In this document: piece after piece, positions 16,306 through 24,629 of the stretch
Position numbering within the stretch: position 1 is the stretch's first letter
How the letters are laid out: each line of letters begins with the position of its first letter
DNA from: Chromatiales bacterium
GTDB lineage: Bacteria; Pseudomonadota; Gammaproteobacteria; Steroidobacterales; GCA-2729495
Length of the DNA stretch: 34,668 bases
Direction: 5' to 3'
NCBI GenBank assembly: GCA_018699155.1
Contig: JABIQA010000166.1
Coordinates: 1 to 34,668, forward strand
The notes under the pieces: model-generated
What the model was told of the DNA's origin: nothing
The model's input: the letters and a program-made list of their open reading frames with translations, nothing else
Database searches by the model: none
Position numbers and translations under genes: made by a program

Positions 16306-17288
16306 CCCGGCCAGTACTGGAGGTGCGTGATCTTGCCGTCGAGTTCGATACGGAAAATGGTCGTGTACGTGCCGTAAATAACGTGAGCTTCAGTGTAAAT
16401 GCCGGCGAAGTTGTGGGTTTGGTGGGCGAATCGGGCTGCGGCAAGACCGTAACAGGCCTGTCTTTGTTGGGTTTGGTGCCATCGCCACCCGGTGAGGTGG
16501 TAAATGGGGAAATCCTGTTGGACGGCCATGATCTGCTGAAGCTTAACGAAGTTGGCATGCGAAAAATTCGTGGCGGTGAGGTTTCGATGATTTTTCAGGA
16601 GCCGATGACTGCGCTGAACCCCGTGCTAACCGTAGGCTATCAAATGACTGAGGTGCTGCGACTGCATAAATCACTCTCTAAGCGGCAGGCACGTAACGCG
16701 GCAATTGAAATGCTGGGCATTGTGGGCATTCCGGTACCATCGAAGCGAATTGATGAATACCCGCATGAGATGTCTGGTGGAATGCGCCAGCGTGTGATGA
16801 TTGCTATGGCACTCAGCTGCGGACCCAAACTGCTGATTGCGGATGAGCCGACCACGGCGCTGGATGTAACTACGCAGGCACAGGTCTTGGATGAGATAGT
16901 GCGTTTGCAGCATCAGTTTGAGATGGCCGTCATTCTCATTACTCATGACTTGGGTGTGGTGGCACAGACCTGCCAGCGTGCGTTGGTTATGTACTGCGGT
17001 GAATTGGTCGAAGCGGCGCCTATAGACTCTTTGTTTGCGTCTCCTCGTCATCCTTACACGCAGGGGCTCATTCGTTCAATTCCGCGAATTCGCGAACACA
17101 AAATTGATCGTCTGCCGGTTATTGAAGGCATGGTGCCGGACATTGCCGCGTTGCCGGAGGGTTGTCATTTCGCTGATCGTTGCAACAGGGTGCAGGCTGA
17201 TTGCCATGAGCGCAGTCCGGTATTAACGCCCTCGGCAGAAGCCGGCGCGGTTGCCTGTTGGCATCCGCTGGAGCCGCAGCATGACTAA
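16302..17288 (+). CDS. ABC peptide transporter ATPase (OppD/DppD type)
   Basis: The 328-residue product contains Walker A GESGCGKT (residues 42-49), the ABC signature MSGGMRQR (157-164), Walker B LLIADEP (Asp181, Glu182) and the H-loop ITHD. The C-terminal oligopeptide-transporter domain carries Cys288, Cys294, Cys301 and Cys319, the C-x5-C-x6-C-x17-C pattern that in Dpp/Opp ATPases can hold an iron-sulfur cluster. The start is a TTG at 16302, overlapping the previous stop by four bases; no ATG or GTG is available before the conserved PVLEVRDLAVEF. Confidence 0.94.
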   Translation: MTRPVLEVRDLAVEFDTENGRVRAVNNVSFSVNAGEVVGLVGESGCGKTVTGLSLLGLVPSPPGEVVNGEILLDGHDLLKLNEVGMRKIRGGEVSMIFQEPMTALNPVLTVGYQMTEVLRLHKSLSKRQARNAAIEMLGIVGIPVPSKRIDEYPHEMSGGMRQRVMIAMALSCGPKLLIADEPTTALDVTTQAQVLDEIVRLQHQFEMAVILITHDLGVVAQTCQRALVMYCGELVEAAPIDSLFASPRHPYTQGLIRSIPRIREHKIDRLPVIEGMVPDIAALPEGCHFADRCNRVQADCHERSPVLTPSAEAGAVACWHPLEPQHD

Positions 17289-18264
17289 GCCATTGCTGGA
17301 GGTGCGTAATCTGGTTAAACACTTTCCGGTGCGCGGTGGCGGCTTTAGCTTCGTGCGGCAGCAGCTCAAAGCCGTTGATGATGTGAGTTTTACGCTGTTG
17401 CCCGGGCAGACCCTGGGCCTTGTAGGTGAAAGTGGCTGCGGCAAATCAACCTTGGGCAGGGCGCTATTGCGCTTGCAGGAACCCAATTCAGGCCAAGTGT
17501 TTTTTGAAGGCCGCGACATACTGCAAATGAATCGCGCCGAGCTCAAGGCACAACGACGCGATATCCAGATGATCTTTCAGGACCCGTTCGCGTCGTTAAG
17601 CCCTCGTCGAACTGTTGCGCAGACTGTTCGCGAGCCATTGGATGTTCATGACATAGGTACCTCGCTAGAGCGGCGTAAGCGGGTTGAAGAGTTAATCGAA
17701 TTGGTCGGCTTACGCGCGGCGATTTTGAATCGTTATCCGCATGAGTTTTCAGGCGGGCAGCGACAGCGAATTGGTATTGCCCGTGCGTTGGCACTGAACC
17801 CCAAGTTAATCGTTGCCGATGAGCCGGTATCGGCGTTGGATGTCTCGGTGCAGTCTCAGGTGTTAAACCTTATTAAAGATTTACAGCTGCAATTGGGCGT
17901 GTCGTTTGTTTTTATCTCGCACGACCTGGCGGTGATCCAGCACATTAGTGATGTGGTGGCGGTTATGTATCTGGGTCGCATTGTTGAGCAGGCCGAAGTT
18001 AGCAGCCTGTATGCAAGCCCCAAGCACCCTTATACCCAAGCATTGTTATCGGCTGTGCCTGCTGCACACCCGGCCGCCGGAGCAAAGCGAATCATTCTCT
18101 CTGGCGATGTGCCATCGCCAATCTCACCACCGTCCGGTTGTACGTTTCACCCTCGTTGCCCCGCGGCGCAAGCAAAATGCCAAACAACTGAGCCGCGGCA
18201 AACAACGCTTCACAATGGCGATTATCAGCGCCAATTTACTTGTCATTATCCGCTTGGTAGTTAA
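17281..18264 (+). CDS. ABC peptide transporter ATPase (OppF/DppF type)
   Basis: The 327-residue product contains Walker A GESGCGKS (residues 49-56), the signature FSGGQRQR, Walker B LIVADEP and ISHD. The C-terminal domain has the paired cysteines of the family (GCTFHPRCPAAQAKC). ATG 17281 is preferred over the longer open frame because it gives the standard MTKPLLEVRNLVKHFPVRGG opening; it overlaps the OppD stop by eight bases. The gene ends the operon and runs convergent to the MFS gene 42 bases away, with no clear terminator between. Confidence 0.94.
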   Translation: MTKPLLEVRNLVKHFPVRGGGFSFVRQQLKAVDDVSFTLLPGQTLGLVGESGCGKSTLGRALLRLQEPNSGQVFFEGRDILQMNRAELKAQRRDIQMIFQDPFASLSPRRTVAQTVREPLDVHDIGTSLERRKRVEELIELVGLRAAILNRYPHEFSGGQRQRIGIARALALNPKLIVADEPVSALDVSVQSQVLNLIKDLQLQLGVSFVFISHDLAVIQHISDVVAVMYLGRIVEQAEVSSLYASPKHPYTQALLSAVPAAHPAAGAKRIILSGDVPSPISPPSGCTFHPRCPAAQAKCQTTEPRQTTLHNGDYQRQFTCHYPLGS

Positions 18265-18306
18265 CTTTTTATTAAGCATTTGGCTCAGCCCATCTGTGGA
18301 CATCGC

Positions 18307-19686
18307 CTAAATAGCCTCTGCTTCCGATACTTTTGGCTTGTTACGTTTTAAGCCTAGAGAGACCAAAAAAATTACTGCAGCTAGTACGCCAAGCACTAGA
18401 AATGATGCTTGGTAGCCCGCGGTCCCCCCGCCTTTTGACGTTGCCACGGCTCCGACAATAGCCGCACCGGAAAGCTGACCGATAGCTAGAAATATATTCA
18501 ATAAGCCCTGTGCGGAAGCGCGGTCATCTGCGCTTGATTCCTCGATGATGATGTAGCGTAAGGGTGCTCCGAGCAGCGCAGCAATACCGATACCGGCGAT
18601 GAGTCCGGCACCAATAAAGCTGACAAAAGTCGGTGGTATTAAGGCCCAAATCATTACGCCGACGACGACAAAGGCCATCGCCTGCTGAATGATGATGCCA
18701 GCCCCAAGTTTGTCGACAGCTTTGCCGGCGAGAGGCGAGACCAACATCATTACAAACACGCCCGGCAACATCAGCCAGGCGGCAAAGCTCTCTGTTACCC
18801 CGAGGGAAGCGACGGCGAGAGCGGGAAGAAAAACCTGAGCGCATTCGATAGTGCCAACACCTGCAGCAATAATCATGACAAAGCGGATCTGCTTTGCAGC
18901 GAAGAATGAAGGCCGGATGATGGGGTCAGCGGCAGTCTTTTCATTTTTCCAGAAAACCGGCAGCAGCACGATTCCGGTGATAAGAAATGGCCAGACAGCA
19001 AGCGTTTTAAGGCTGGGCAGCAGGTCAGCTGTGTCGAGATTAGTAATGCCGATTGCGAGCCCCAGCAATAACGTCGTTAGCAAAATACCCCCTGTCCAGT
19101 CGAACGGCAGAGCGCTTGATTTGCCTTCTTGGGGAAGCAGTTTCCAGCCGGCTATTATCAACGCAATGGCAATCGGGAGGTTGATGACGAACAACCATTG
19201 CCAGGAGAACTGTAAAAGTATGCCGCCGAGAACGGGGCCGATTAGAAATGCCAGACCAAATACCGCGCCGATAAGACCCAGTGCGCCGCCCTGCTTTTCT
19301 TTTGGGAAGGTGTCGCCGATAACGGCAGCAGCAACGGGGAAAATGCCACTCGCACCGAAGCCCTGAATGGCCCTCCCGATCATTAGCATTTCCTGGCTGC
19401 CCGCAAGGACCAGCATTAGTGAGCCAATTCCGAAGCCCGAGACACAAAGCACATAAATGAGACGTCTGCCATGACGGTCGGACAGTTTTGCCAGCAGCGG
19501 CGTGCCAATAAGTTGAGCCAAGACATAGATATTAAATAGCCAGGACAGTTCGCGGTTATCCAAACCAAACTCGGTTTGGATTGCAGGCAGTGCCGGCCCG
19601 ATGATGGCGAGGTCGAGCGCACCCATTAAAACACCGACAAAAAGCAAAGCCATAATGGCCTTGGAATTAGAGGCTGTGCCTGTCAT
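18307..19686 (-). CDS. MFS drug-type exporter
   Basis: This is a 459-residue major facilitator protein with about 12-14 helices. Visible motifs are the first-helix LMGALDLAIIGPALPAIQ, motif A KLSDRHGRRLIYVL between helices 2 and 3, and the motif C-like LIGPVLGGILLQFSWQWLF of drug/H+ antiporters. Start: an ATG at 19698 is available, but the ATG at 19686 has a well placed GGAG six bases before it, so the shorter form is chosen. It stands 42 bases downstream of dctM on the same strand and may be read from the trkA-trkH-dctQM transcript. The substrate is unknown. Confidence 0.88.
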   Translation of the reverse strand: MTGTASNSKAIMALLFVGVLMGALDLAIIGPALPAIQTEFGLDNRELSWLFNIYVLAQLIGTPLLAKLSDRHGRRLIYVLCVSGFGIGSLMLVLAGSQEMLMIGRAIQGFGASGIFPVAAAVIGDTFPKEKQGGALGLIGAVFGLAFLIGPVLGGILLQFSWQWLFVINLPIAIALIIAGWKLLPQEGKSSALPFDWTGGILLTTLLLGLAIGITNLDTADLLPSLKTLAVWPFLITGIVLLPVFWKNEKTAADPIIRPSFFAAKQIRFVMIIAAGVGTIECAQVFLPALAVASLGVTESFAAWLMLPGVFVMMLVSPLAGKAVDKLGAGIIIQQAMAFVVVGVMIWALIPPTFVSFIGAGLIAGIGIAALLGAPLRYIIIEESSADDRASAQGLLNIFLAIGQLSGAAIVGAVATSKGGGTAGYQASFLVLGVLAAVIFLVSLGLKRNKPKVSEAEAI

Positions 19687-19728
19687 ATACGGCTCCATGT
19701 TTAAGGAAATGCCCTATCGTATGCAGCA

Positions 19729-21105
19729 TCAATTATTGCTGAGCAAGTCCGGTAACCAGCTGACCAATTCAGGCCACATTGCTAACATCCCTAATGCCAG
19801 CAACTGAATCCCAATAAACGGCATAACGCCTTTGTAGATTGCCGAAGTAGGGAGCTCCGGGGGCGCCACGCCGCGTAAATAGAACAGGGCGAAGCCGAAC
19901 GGCGGCGTTAGGAACGAGGTTTGCAAATTGATGGCAATCATTATGCCGAGCCATACCGGGTCGATGCCCATTGCCAGCAGTACCGGCCCAACGATAGGCA
20001 CCACCACAAAAGTGATCTCGATAAAGTCGAGCACAAAGCCCAATAAGAACATCACCAGCATTACCAGCAAAAAGGCGCTGACCTGCCCGCCGGGCAGGGC
20101 GCTTAAAAAATTACGAATGGCGTCGTCACCTTCATAGCCGCGAAATACCAGTGAAAACATCGAGGCGCCGATCAGAATTAGAAACACCATGCTGGTAACG
20201 CGGGTGGTATTGCGGGCTATCTCGCGGAGTCGGTTTAAGTTCAACTGCCTTTTTATTCCAGCGAGCAATAACGCCCCCATCGCGCCCACTGATGCTGCTT
20301 CAGTGGGCGTGGCAACGCCAGCAATGATAGAGCCGAGAACGGCCAGAATAAGCATCAGCGGTGGCAATAGCACCAGCGCCACGCGCTTTAGCAGACGGTC
20401 GGAGTGACTGTCCGTTGCAGCAGCAGGGGGCATGGTTTCGGGCTTAAAAATGGCAAGCAGTGTTAGATAGCCCAAATACAGAGCCACCAAGAGCAGACCG
20501 GGAATAACCGCACCAACAAACAAATCGCCTACGGATACGGTGTCCGGTGCAAAGTTGCCCTGTTCGAGCTGCGCTTGTTGGTATGCCGATGACAGCACGT
20601 CGCCGAGCAACACCAGAATGATAGAGGGCGGAATAATCTGACCAAGCGTGCCTGAGGCACAAATAGTGCCGCAGGCCAGCGCCGGCGAATAGCCGCGCTT
20701 GAGCATAGTGGGTAACGACAATAACCCCATAGTGACCACGGTGGCGCCAACAATGCCGGTACTGGCAGCCAACAGCATGCCAACAATAATGACAGCAAAG
20801 CCGAGACCGCCAGGGCGCGGGCCGATGCATTCGCTCAGCGTGGTCAGCAGATCTTCAGCTATGCGGGCGCGCTCCAGCGTCACCCCCATGAGCACGAACA
20901 GCGGCACCGCAATGAGTGTTTCGTTGTTCATAATGCCGAACAAGCGACTGGGCATGGTTTCGATAAAGGCGATTTCAAAGCCGCCACCGATGACGCCCCC
21001 AAGCGCAAACAGTAGCGCGGTGCCGGCGAGAGTGAACGCCACTGGGTAACCGGCCAACAGCACCAGCACCACGGTAAAAAACATAAGGAGTGCGTAGATG
21101 GCCAT
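19729..21105 (-). CDS. dctM: TRAP transporter large permease DctM
   Basis: DctM is the 12-helix transport subunit of TRAP systems, moving the solute with Na+. The 458-residue product has the NETLIAVPLFVLMG region, the GTLGQIIPPSIILVLLGDV motif, VATPTEAASVGAMGALLLAG, and NLQTSFLTPPFGFALFYLRG near the end, all standard for the family. The frame is open back to 21135, but ATG 21105 starts right before the first helix and lies one base after the dctQ stop, fitting coupled translation. The matching binding protein is probably dctP at 11568-12665. Confidence 0.94.
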   Translation of the reverse strand: MAIYALLMFFTVVLVLLAGYPVAFTLAGTALLFALGGVIGGGFEIAFIETMPSRLFGIMNNETLIAVPLFVLMGVTLERARIAEDLLTTLSECIGPRPGGLGFAVIIVGMLLAASTGIVGATVVTMGLLSLPTMLKRGYSPALACGTICASGTLGQIIPPSIILVLLGDVLSSAYQQAQLEQGNFAPDTVSVGDLFVGAVIPGLLLVALYLGYLTLLAIFKPETMPPAAATDSHSDRLLKRVALVLLPPLMLILAVLGSIIAGVATPTEAASVGAMGALLLAGIKRQLNLNRLREIARNTTRVTSMVFLILIGASMFSLVFRGYEGDDAIRNFLSALPGGQVSAFLLVMLVMFLLGFVLDFIEITFVVVPIVGPVLLAMGIDPVWLGIMIAINLQTSFLTPPFGFALFYLRGVAPPELPTSAIYKGVMPFIGIQLLALGMLAMWPELVSWLPDLLSNN

Positions 21106-21106
21106 A

Positions 21107-21637
21107 TCAGTGGGCAGTTTTCGTGTTGCGGCCACGCCTAATTATTTGCAGCGACCGACCCAGCATCAGCAAGCCTTGTAACAGCAGCAGCAAAGAAGCG
21201 GCCGGAATGAAACTTTTCATTAGTGGTATCCATGGGTACGGCAGCCCGCCGGACTCAAAGCTGGTTTCGCGGATAGCCCAGGAAACCTCGACGTATTGCC
21301 AGCTAATCCAGGTCATGAAGCCGGTAAACGGCAATAGAAAGACCAGCGTGCCAAGCATGTTGACCCAGGCCTTTTGGGAGGCGCTCATGTCTCGATAGAA
21401 AATATCGACGCGCACATGTGCATCGTCAGCAAGGGTGTATGCAGCGCCCAGCATGAACACGGCCGCATGCATCCAGGTAACGCTCTCCTGCATCCAGATC
21501 CAGCCGGTATCGAACCAGTAGCGCAATGCCACCAGCAGGAACATCACGATAACCATTGCCAGCGTGAGCCAGCTGACGATTTCGCCAGTTTTGCGGATAA
21601 GGCCTTCGGTCAACTGCAGTAAGAAGTTGCTGCGCAT
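21107..21637 (-). CDS. dctQ: TRAP transporter small permease DctQ
   Basis: The 176-residue product has four predicted helices and the DctQ pattern: VIVMFLLVALRYWFDTGWIWMQ with the W-x-x-E type motif after helix 1, LADDAHVRVDIFYRDMS between helices 2 and 3, and the SGGLPYPWIPLMKSFIP segment before helix 4. It forms the membrane complex with DctM. It lies ten bases downstream of trkH, so K+ uptake and TRAP genes may share a transcript. No strong ribosome-binding site precedes ATG 21637. Confidence 0.93.
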   Translation of the reverse strand: MRSNFLLQLTEGLIRKTGEIVSWLTLAMVIVMFLLVALRYWFDTGWIWMQESVTWMHAAVFMLGAAYTLADDAHVRVDIFYRDMSASQKAWVNMLGTLVFLLPFTGFMTWISWQYVEVSWAIRETSFESGGLPYPWIPLMKSFIPAASLLLLLQGLLMLGRSLQIIRRGRNTKTAH

Positions 21638-21647
21638 GGATACAGGG

Positions 21648-23099
21648 TTAACGATCCCAGAAACTGCGGGAGACGAGCACTAGCAGCGTAAAAATTTCGA
21701 GGCGGCCTAACAGCATGGCCAGAATGCACACCCATTTGGACAGGTTGCTGAGTCCGCCAAAGCCGTTTGATATTTCACCGAGACCCGGACCAAGGTTGTT
21801 CAATGATGCAGCGATAGCAGAAAATGCAGTGACCTGATCGAGACCGTCGGCCAACAGCACCACCATCATGAAGGCAAACAGCACAACGTAAACTGCAAAA
21901 AACCCCCATACCGATTCGATGACTCTCTGTGCGATAACAATATTGCCCAGTTTCACCGGAATTTCGGCATTTGGATGCACCAGGCGCTTCACTTCACGTA
22001 CGCCCTGCAGATACAGCAGCAACCAGCGGATAACCTTCATGCCGCCCCCAGTAGAGCCGGCGCAGCCGCCAATGAAGCTGCTGAAAATCAGAATTACCGG
22101 CAATGCGCCTGGCCATATCCAGAATTCGTCGGTAGTAAAGCCAGTGGTGGTTGCCACCGAGACCACCTGAAACATGCCGCGGATTAATGTGTCGCCGAGG
22201 TTGTCATAGACGCCGGCAACATAGAGATAGGTCAGCGTGACGGCGCAAATAGAGATGAGCAGTTTTATGTAGGCGCGGAACTCTGGGTCAGCCAAGTAGC
22301 TGCGAAAATTTTTGTCGCGCCAGGCCACAAAGTGCAACGAGAAATTCGCACCAGCGGCAATCATGAAAATAATGGCCACTAAGTCGATTAGGTCTGAATC
22401 AAAGTAGCCTATGCTTTGGTCATGAGTCGAAAACCCGCCGATAGCAATAGTGCTGAAACTGTGACAGATGGCGTCGAATAGCGACATGCCGGCGCCCCAG
22501 TAGGCCAAGGCACAGGCAATGGTTAACCCGAGATAGATGTACCACAACGCTTTGGCCGTTTCGGTAATGCGTGGGGTCAGCTTGCTGTCTTTCATGGGGC
22601 CGGGTGTTTCGGCCTTATACAGCGCCATTCCGCCGACACCCAGCATCGGCAGAATAGCTACGGCCAGCACGATAATGCCCATGCCGCCCAGCCACTGAAG
22701 TTGCTGGCGGTAGTACAGAATAGATCGGGGCAGGTCATCGAGGCCAGTGAGTACGGTGGCCCCGGTGGTTGTAAGCCCCGAAACCGACTCGAATATCGCA
22801 TCGGTAAAGCTCATATCCGGCAGCTGGGCAAAGAACAGCGGCACGCCACCCATGGCACCGAGACCTAGCCAGAATGCGGCAACAATCAAAAAACCGTCGC
22901 GAAGTCGCAGCTCCTCTAGTTGATGACGGACCGGCAGCCACACCAGAGTACCCACACCAAAGGTTACGCCGAAGCCAGAAATAAAAGCCGCCATAGCGCC
23001 GTCGTTATAATACCAGGACACTAAAACAGGGGGCAGCATGCTGAAGCTGAACAGCATTAGCAGAAGACCAAGTATTCGTTGTACTACTGTCAGATGCAT
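21648..23099 (-). CDS. trkH: Potassium uptake channel subunit TrkH
   Basis: The 483-residue product is a K+-translocating membrane protein of the TrkH/Ktr class. Its four pore-loop filters are visible: the TTGATVLTG segment, STIAIGGFSTHDQS, ATTTGFTTDEF and SLNNLGPGLGE, with the glycines that line the K+ path. Lengths and order match gammaproteobacterial TrkH. It acts with the cytoplasmic regulatory ring TrkA, encoded 48 bases upstream, and is followed after ten bases by dctQ. ATG 23099 gives the normal MHLTVVQRILGLLLMLFS start. Confidence 0.96.
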   Translation of the reverse strand: MHLTVVQRILGLLLMLFSFSMLPPVLVSWYYNDGAMAAFISGFGVTFGVGTLVWLPVRHQLEELRLRDGFLIVAAFWLGLGAMGGVPLFFAQLPDMSFTDAIFESVSGLTTTGATVLTGLDDLPRSILYYRQQLQWLGGMGIIVLAVAILPMLGVGGMALYKAETPGPMKDSKLTPRITETAKALWYIYLGLTIACALAYWGAGMSLFDAICHSFSTIAIGGFSTHDQSIGYFDSDLIDLVAIIFMIAAGANFSLHFVAWRDKNFRSYLADPEFRAYIKLLISICAVTLTYLYVAGVYDNLGDTLIRGMFQVVSVATTTGFTTDEFWIWPGALPVILIFSSFIGGCAGSTGGGMKVIRWLLLYLQGVREVKRLVHPNAEIPVKLGNIVIAQRVIESVWGFFAVYVVLFAFMMVVLLADGLDQVTAFSAIAASLNNLGPGLGEISNGFGGLSNLSKWVCILAMLLGRLEIFTLLVLVSRSFWDR

Positions 23100-23147
23100 G
23101 CGTTCGTGCTATTCCGTGTTAACTCAGGTGCCATTGGTAAAGGCGAT

Positions 23148-24512
23148 TTACATCGCAAACAAGCGTTCAACATTGTCGGTTTGACGACGGTCGGTCATGA
23201 ACAGAATAAGGTGATCGTCTTCTTCAACCATCGTGTCGTGGTGCGCCTGCATTATTTTCTCACCACGAATGATCAGACTTATATTGGTGCCGCTGGGCAG
23301 TTTGATGTCTTCAATGGTTTTGCCCACGACTTTTGATTCGCCCGGCTTGCCATGTGCAATGGCCTCAATGGCTTCAGCACGACCGCGGCGTAGCGAGTGC
23401 ACTTTAACTACGTCGCCAAGGCGGATATGTGCCAGCAGCGAGCCAATAGTGATTTGTTGCGGTGAAATCGCCACGTCAATGCCACCACTGTCTTCAACCA
23501 GTTCGGCATACGCCGGACGGTTGATGAGCGCCATAACTTTTTTGCAGCCGAGTTTCTTGGCCAGCATGGAGGATAGAATATTGGCTTCTTCAGCATTGGT
23601 GAGTGCACAGAACACGTCGGCGCTGTCGATGTTTTCTTCAAGTAGCAGGTTTTCATCCGCGGCATCACCGGTTAGCACGATGGTGTTCTCAAGACGTTCG
23701 GAGATAAGCTTGGCACGATCTTTGTCGCGCTCAATAAGTTTAACCTGATTGGTACCTTCCAGCGCTTTGGCCAGGCGGAAACCGATGTTGCCGCCACCGG
23801 CAATAACCACGCTGCGTACCGAGCGTTCCAGCTTGCGCATTTCCGGCATAATACCGTGCAGGTCATTAGCACCGGCGACGAAGAACACTTCATCATCTTC
23901 CTGAATTAGAGTGTCGCCTTCGGGAGGAATGCTTAAACCGTCGCGATAAATGGCAGCCACACGAGCTTCAATGGTGGGTAGGTGATGGTGGAGTTCACGC
24001 AGCTCTTCACCCACCAGACGTCCGTCGCGGCGGGCTTTTACGCCGGCCATTTGGACTTTGCCACCGGCAAATTCGAGCACCTGAAAGGCGCCGGGGAAAA
24101 GAATGAGCTGCTGAATATGCTCGGTAACGAGCTGTTCCGGACTAATCCATACGTCGACGGGCATCGCATTTTGATGGAACAGGTTGGGCGCGTTGCTGTA
24201 TTCGGCCGCACGGATCCGGGCAATTTTAGTTTTGGTGCCAAACATCGTGAAAGCTATCTGGCAGGCGATCATATTCACTTCATCGCTGCGGGTGAGCGCA
24301 ATAATCATGTCCGCATCAGCAACGCCTGCGCGTTGCAGGGTAGAGGGGTAGGCCGCATGACCAATAACCGTGCGTACATCGAGACGATCAGACAGGCTTT
24401 TTAGCGCAGCCGGGTCTTTATCGACAATGGTGACTTCGTTCGCTTCTTCGCGAGCGAGTTGGTAGGCAGCGGTTGAGCCGACCTGCCCGGCTCCGAGGAT
24501 AAGTATCTTCAT
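23148..24512 (-). CDS. trkA: Trk potassium uptake regulator TrkA
   Basis: TrkA is the cytoplasmic NAD(H)/nucleotide-binding ring that gates TrkH. The 454-residue product contains two RCK units, each with a Rossmann start: GAGQVG at residues 7-12 and GGGNIG at 239-244, both followed by acidic residues at the end of the second strand (VDKD and IERDKD). TrkA-C type segments follow each. Length and the MKILILGAGQVGSTAAYQLA start match E. coli TrkA. It is the first gene of a minus-strand run trkA-trkH-dctQ-dctM-MFS. Confidence 0.97.
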   Translation of the reverse strand: MKILILGAGQVGSTAAYQLAREEANEVTIVDKDPAALKSLSDRLDVRTVIGHAAYPSTLQRAGVADADMIIALTRSDEVNMIACQIAFTMFGTKTKIARIRAAEYSNAPNLFHQNAMPVDVWISPEQLVTEHIQQLILFPGAFQVLEFAGGKVQMAGVKARRDGRLVGEELRELHHHLPTIEARVAAIYRDGLSIPPEGDTLIQEDDEVFFVAGANDLHGIMPEMRKLERSVRSVVIAGGGNIGFRLAKALEGTNQVKLIERDKDRAKLISERLENTIVLTGDAADENLLLEENIDSADVFCALTNAEEANILSSMLAKKLGCKKVMALINRPAYAELVEDSGGIDVAISPQQITIGSLLAHIRLGDVVKVHSLRRGRAEAIEAIAHGKPGESKVVGKTIEDIKLPSGTNISLIIRGEKIMQAHHDTMVEEDDHLILFMTDRRQTDNVERLFAM

Positions 24513-24629
24513 TAGTAAATAACTACTGTGAGCTTAAGTGAGAGCTTTAGGCAATTAATGCCTGACGCTAAAACCTGTGCTCACGGAATCCTGCGTTAAC
24601 ACCAGCTTTTGATTCTACAACAGTTAGCG

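Noticed and set aside
24549-24565. AGGCA-ATTAA-TGCCT inverted repeat between trkA and uvrD
   Set aside because: Only five pairs around a five-base loop, with no other evidence of regulator binding or termination.
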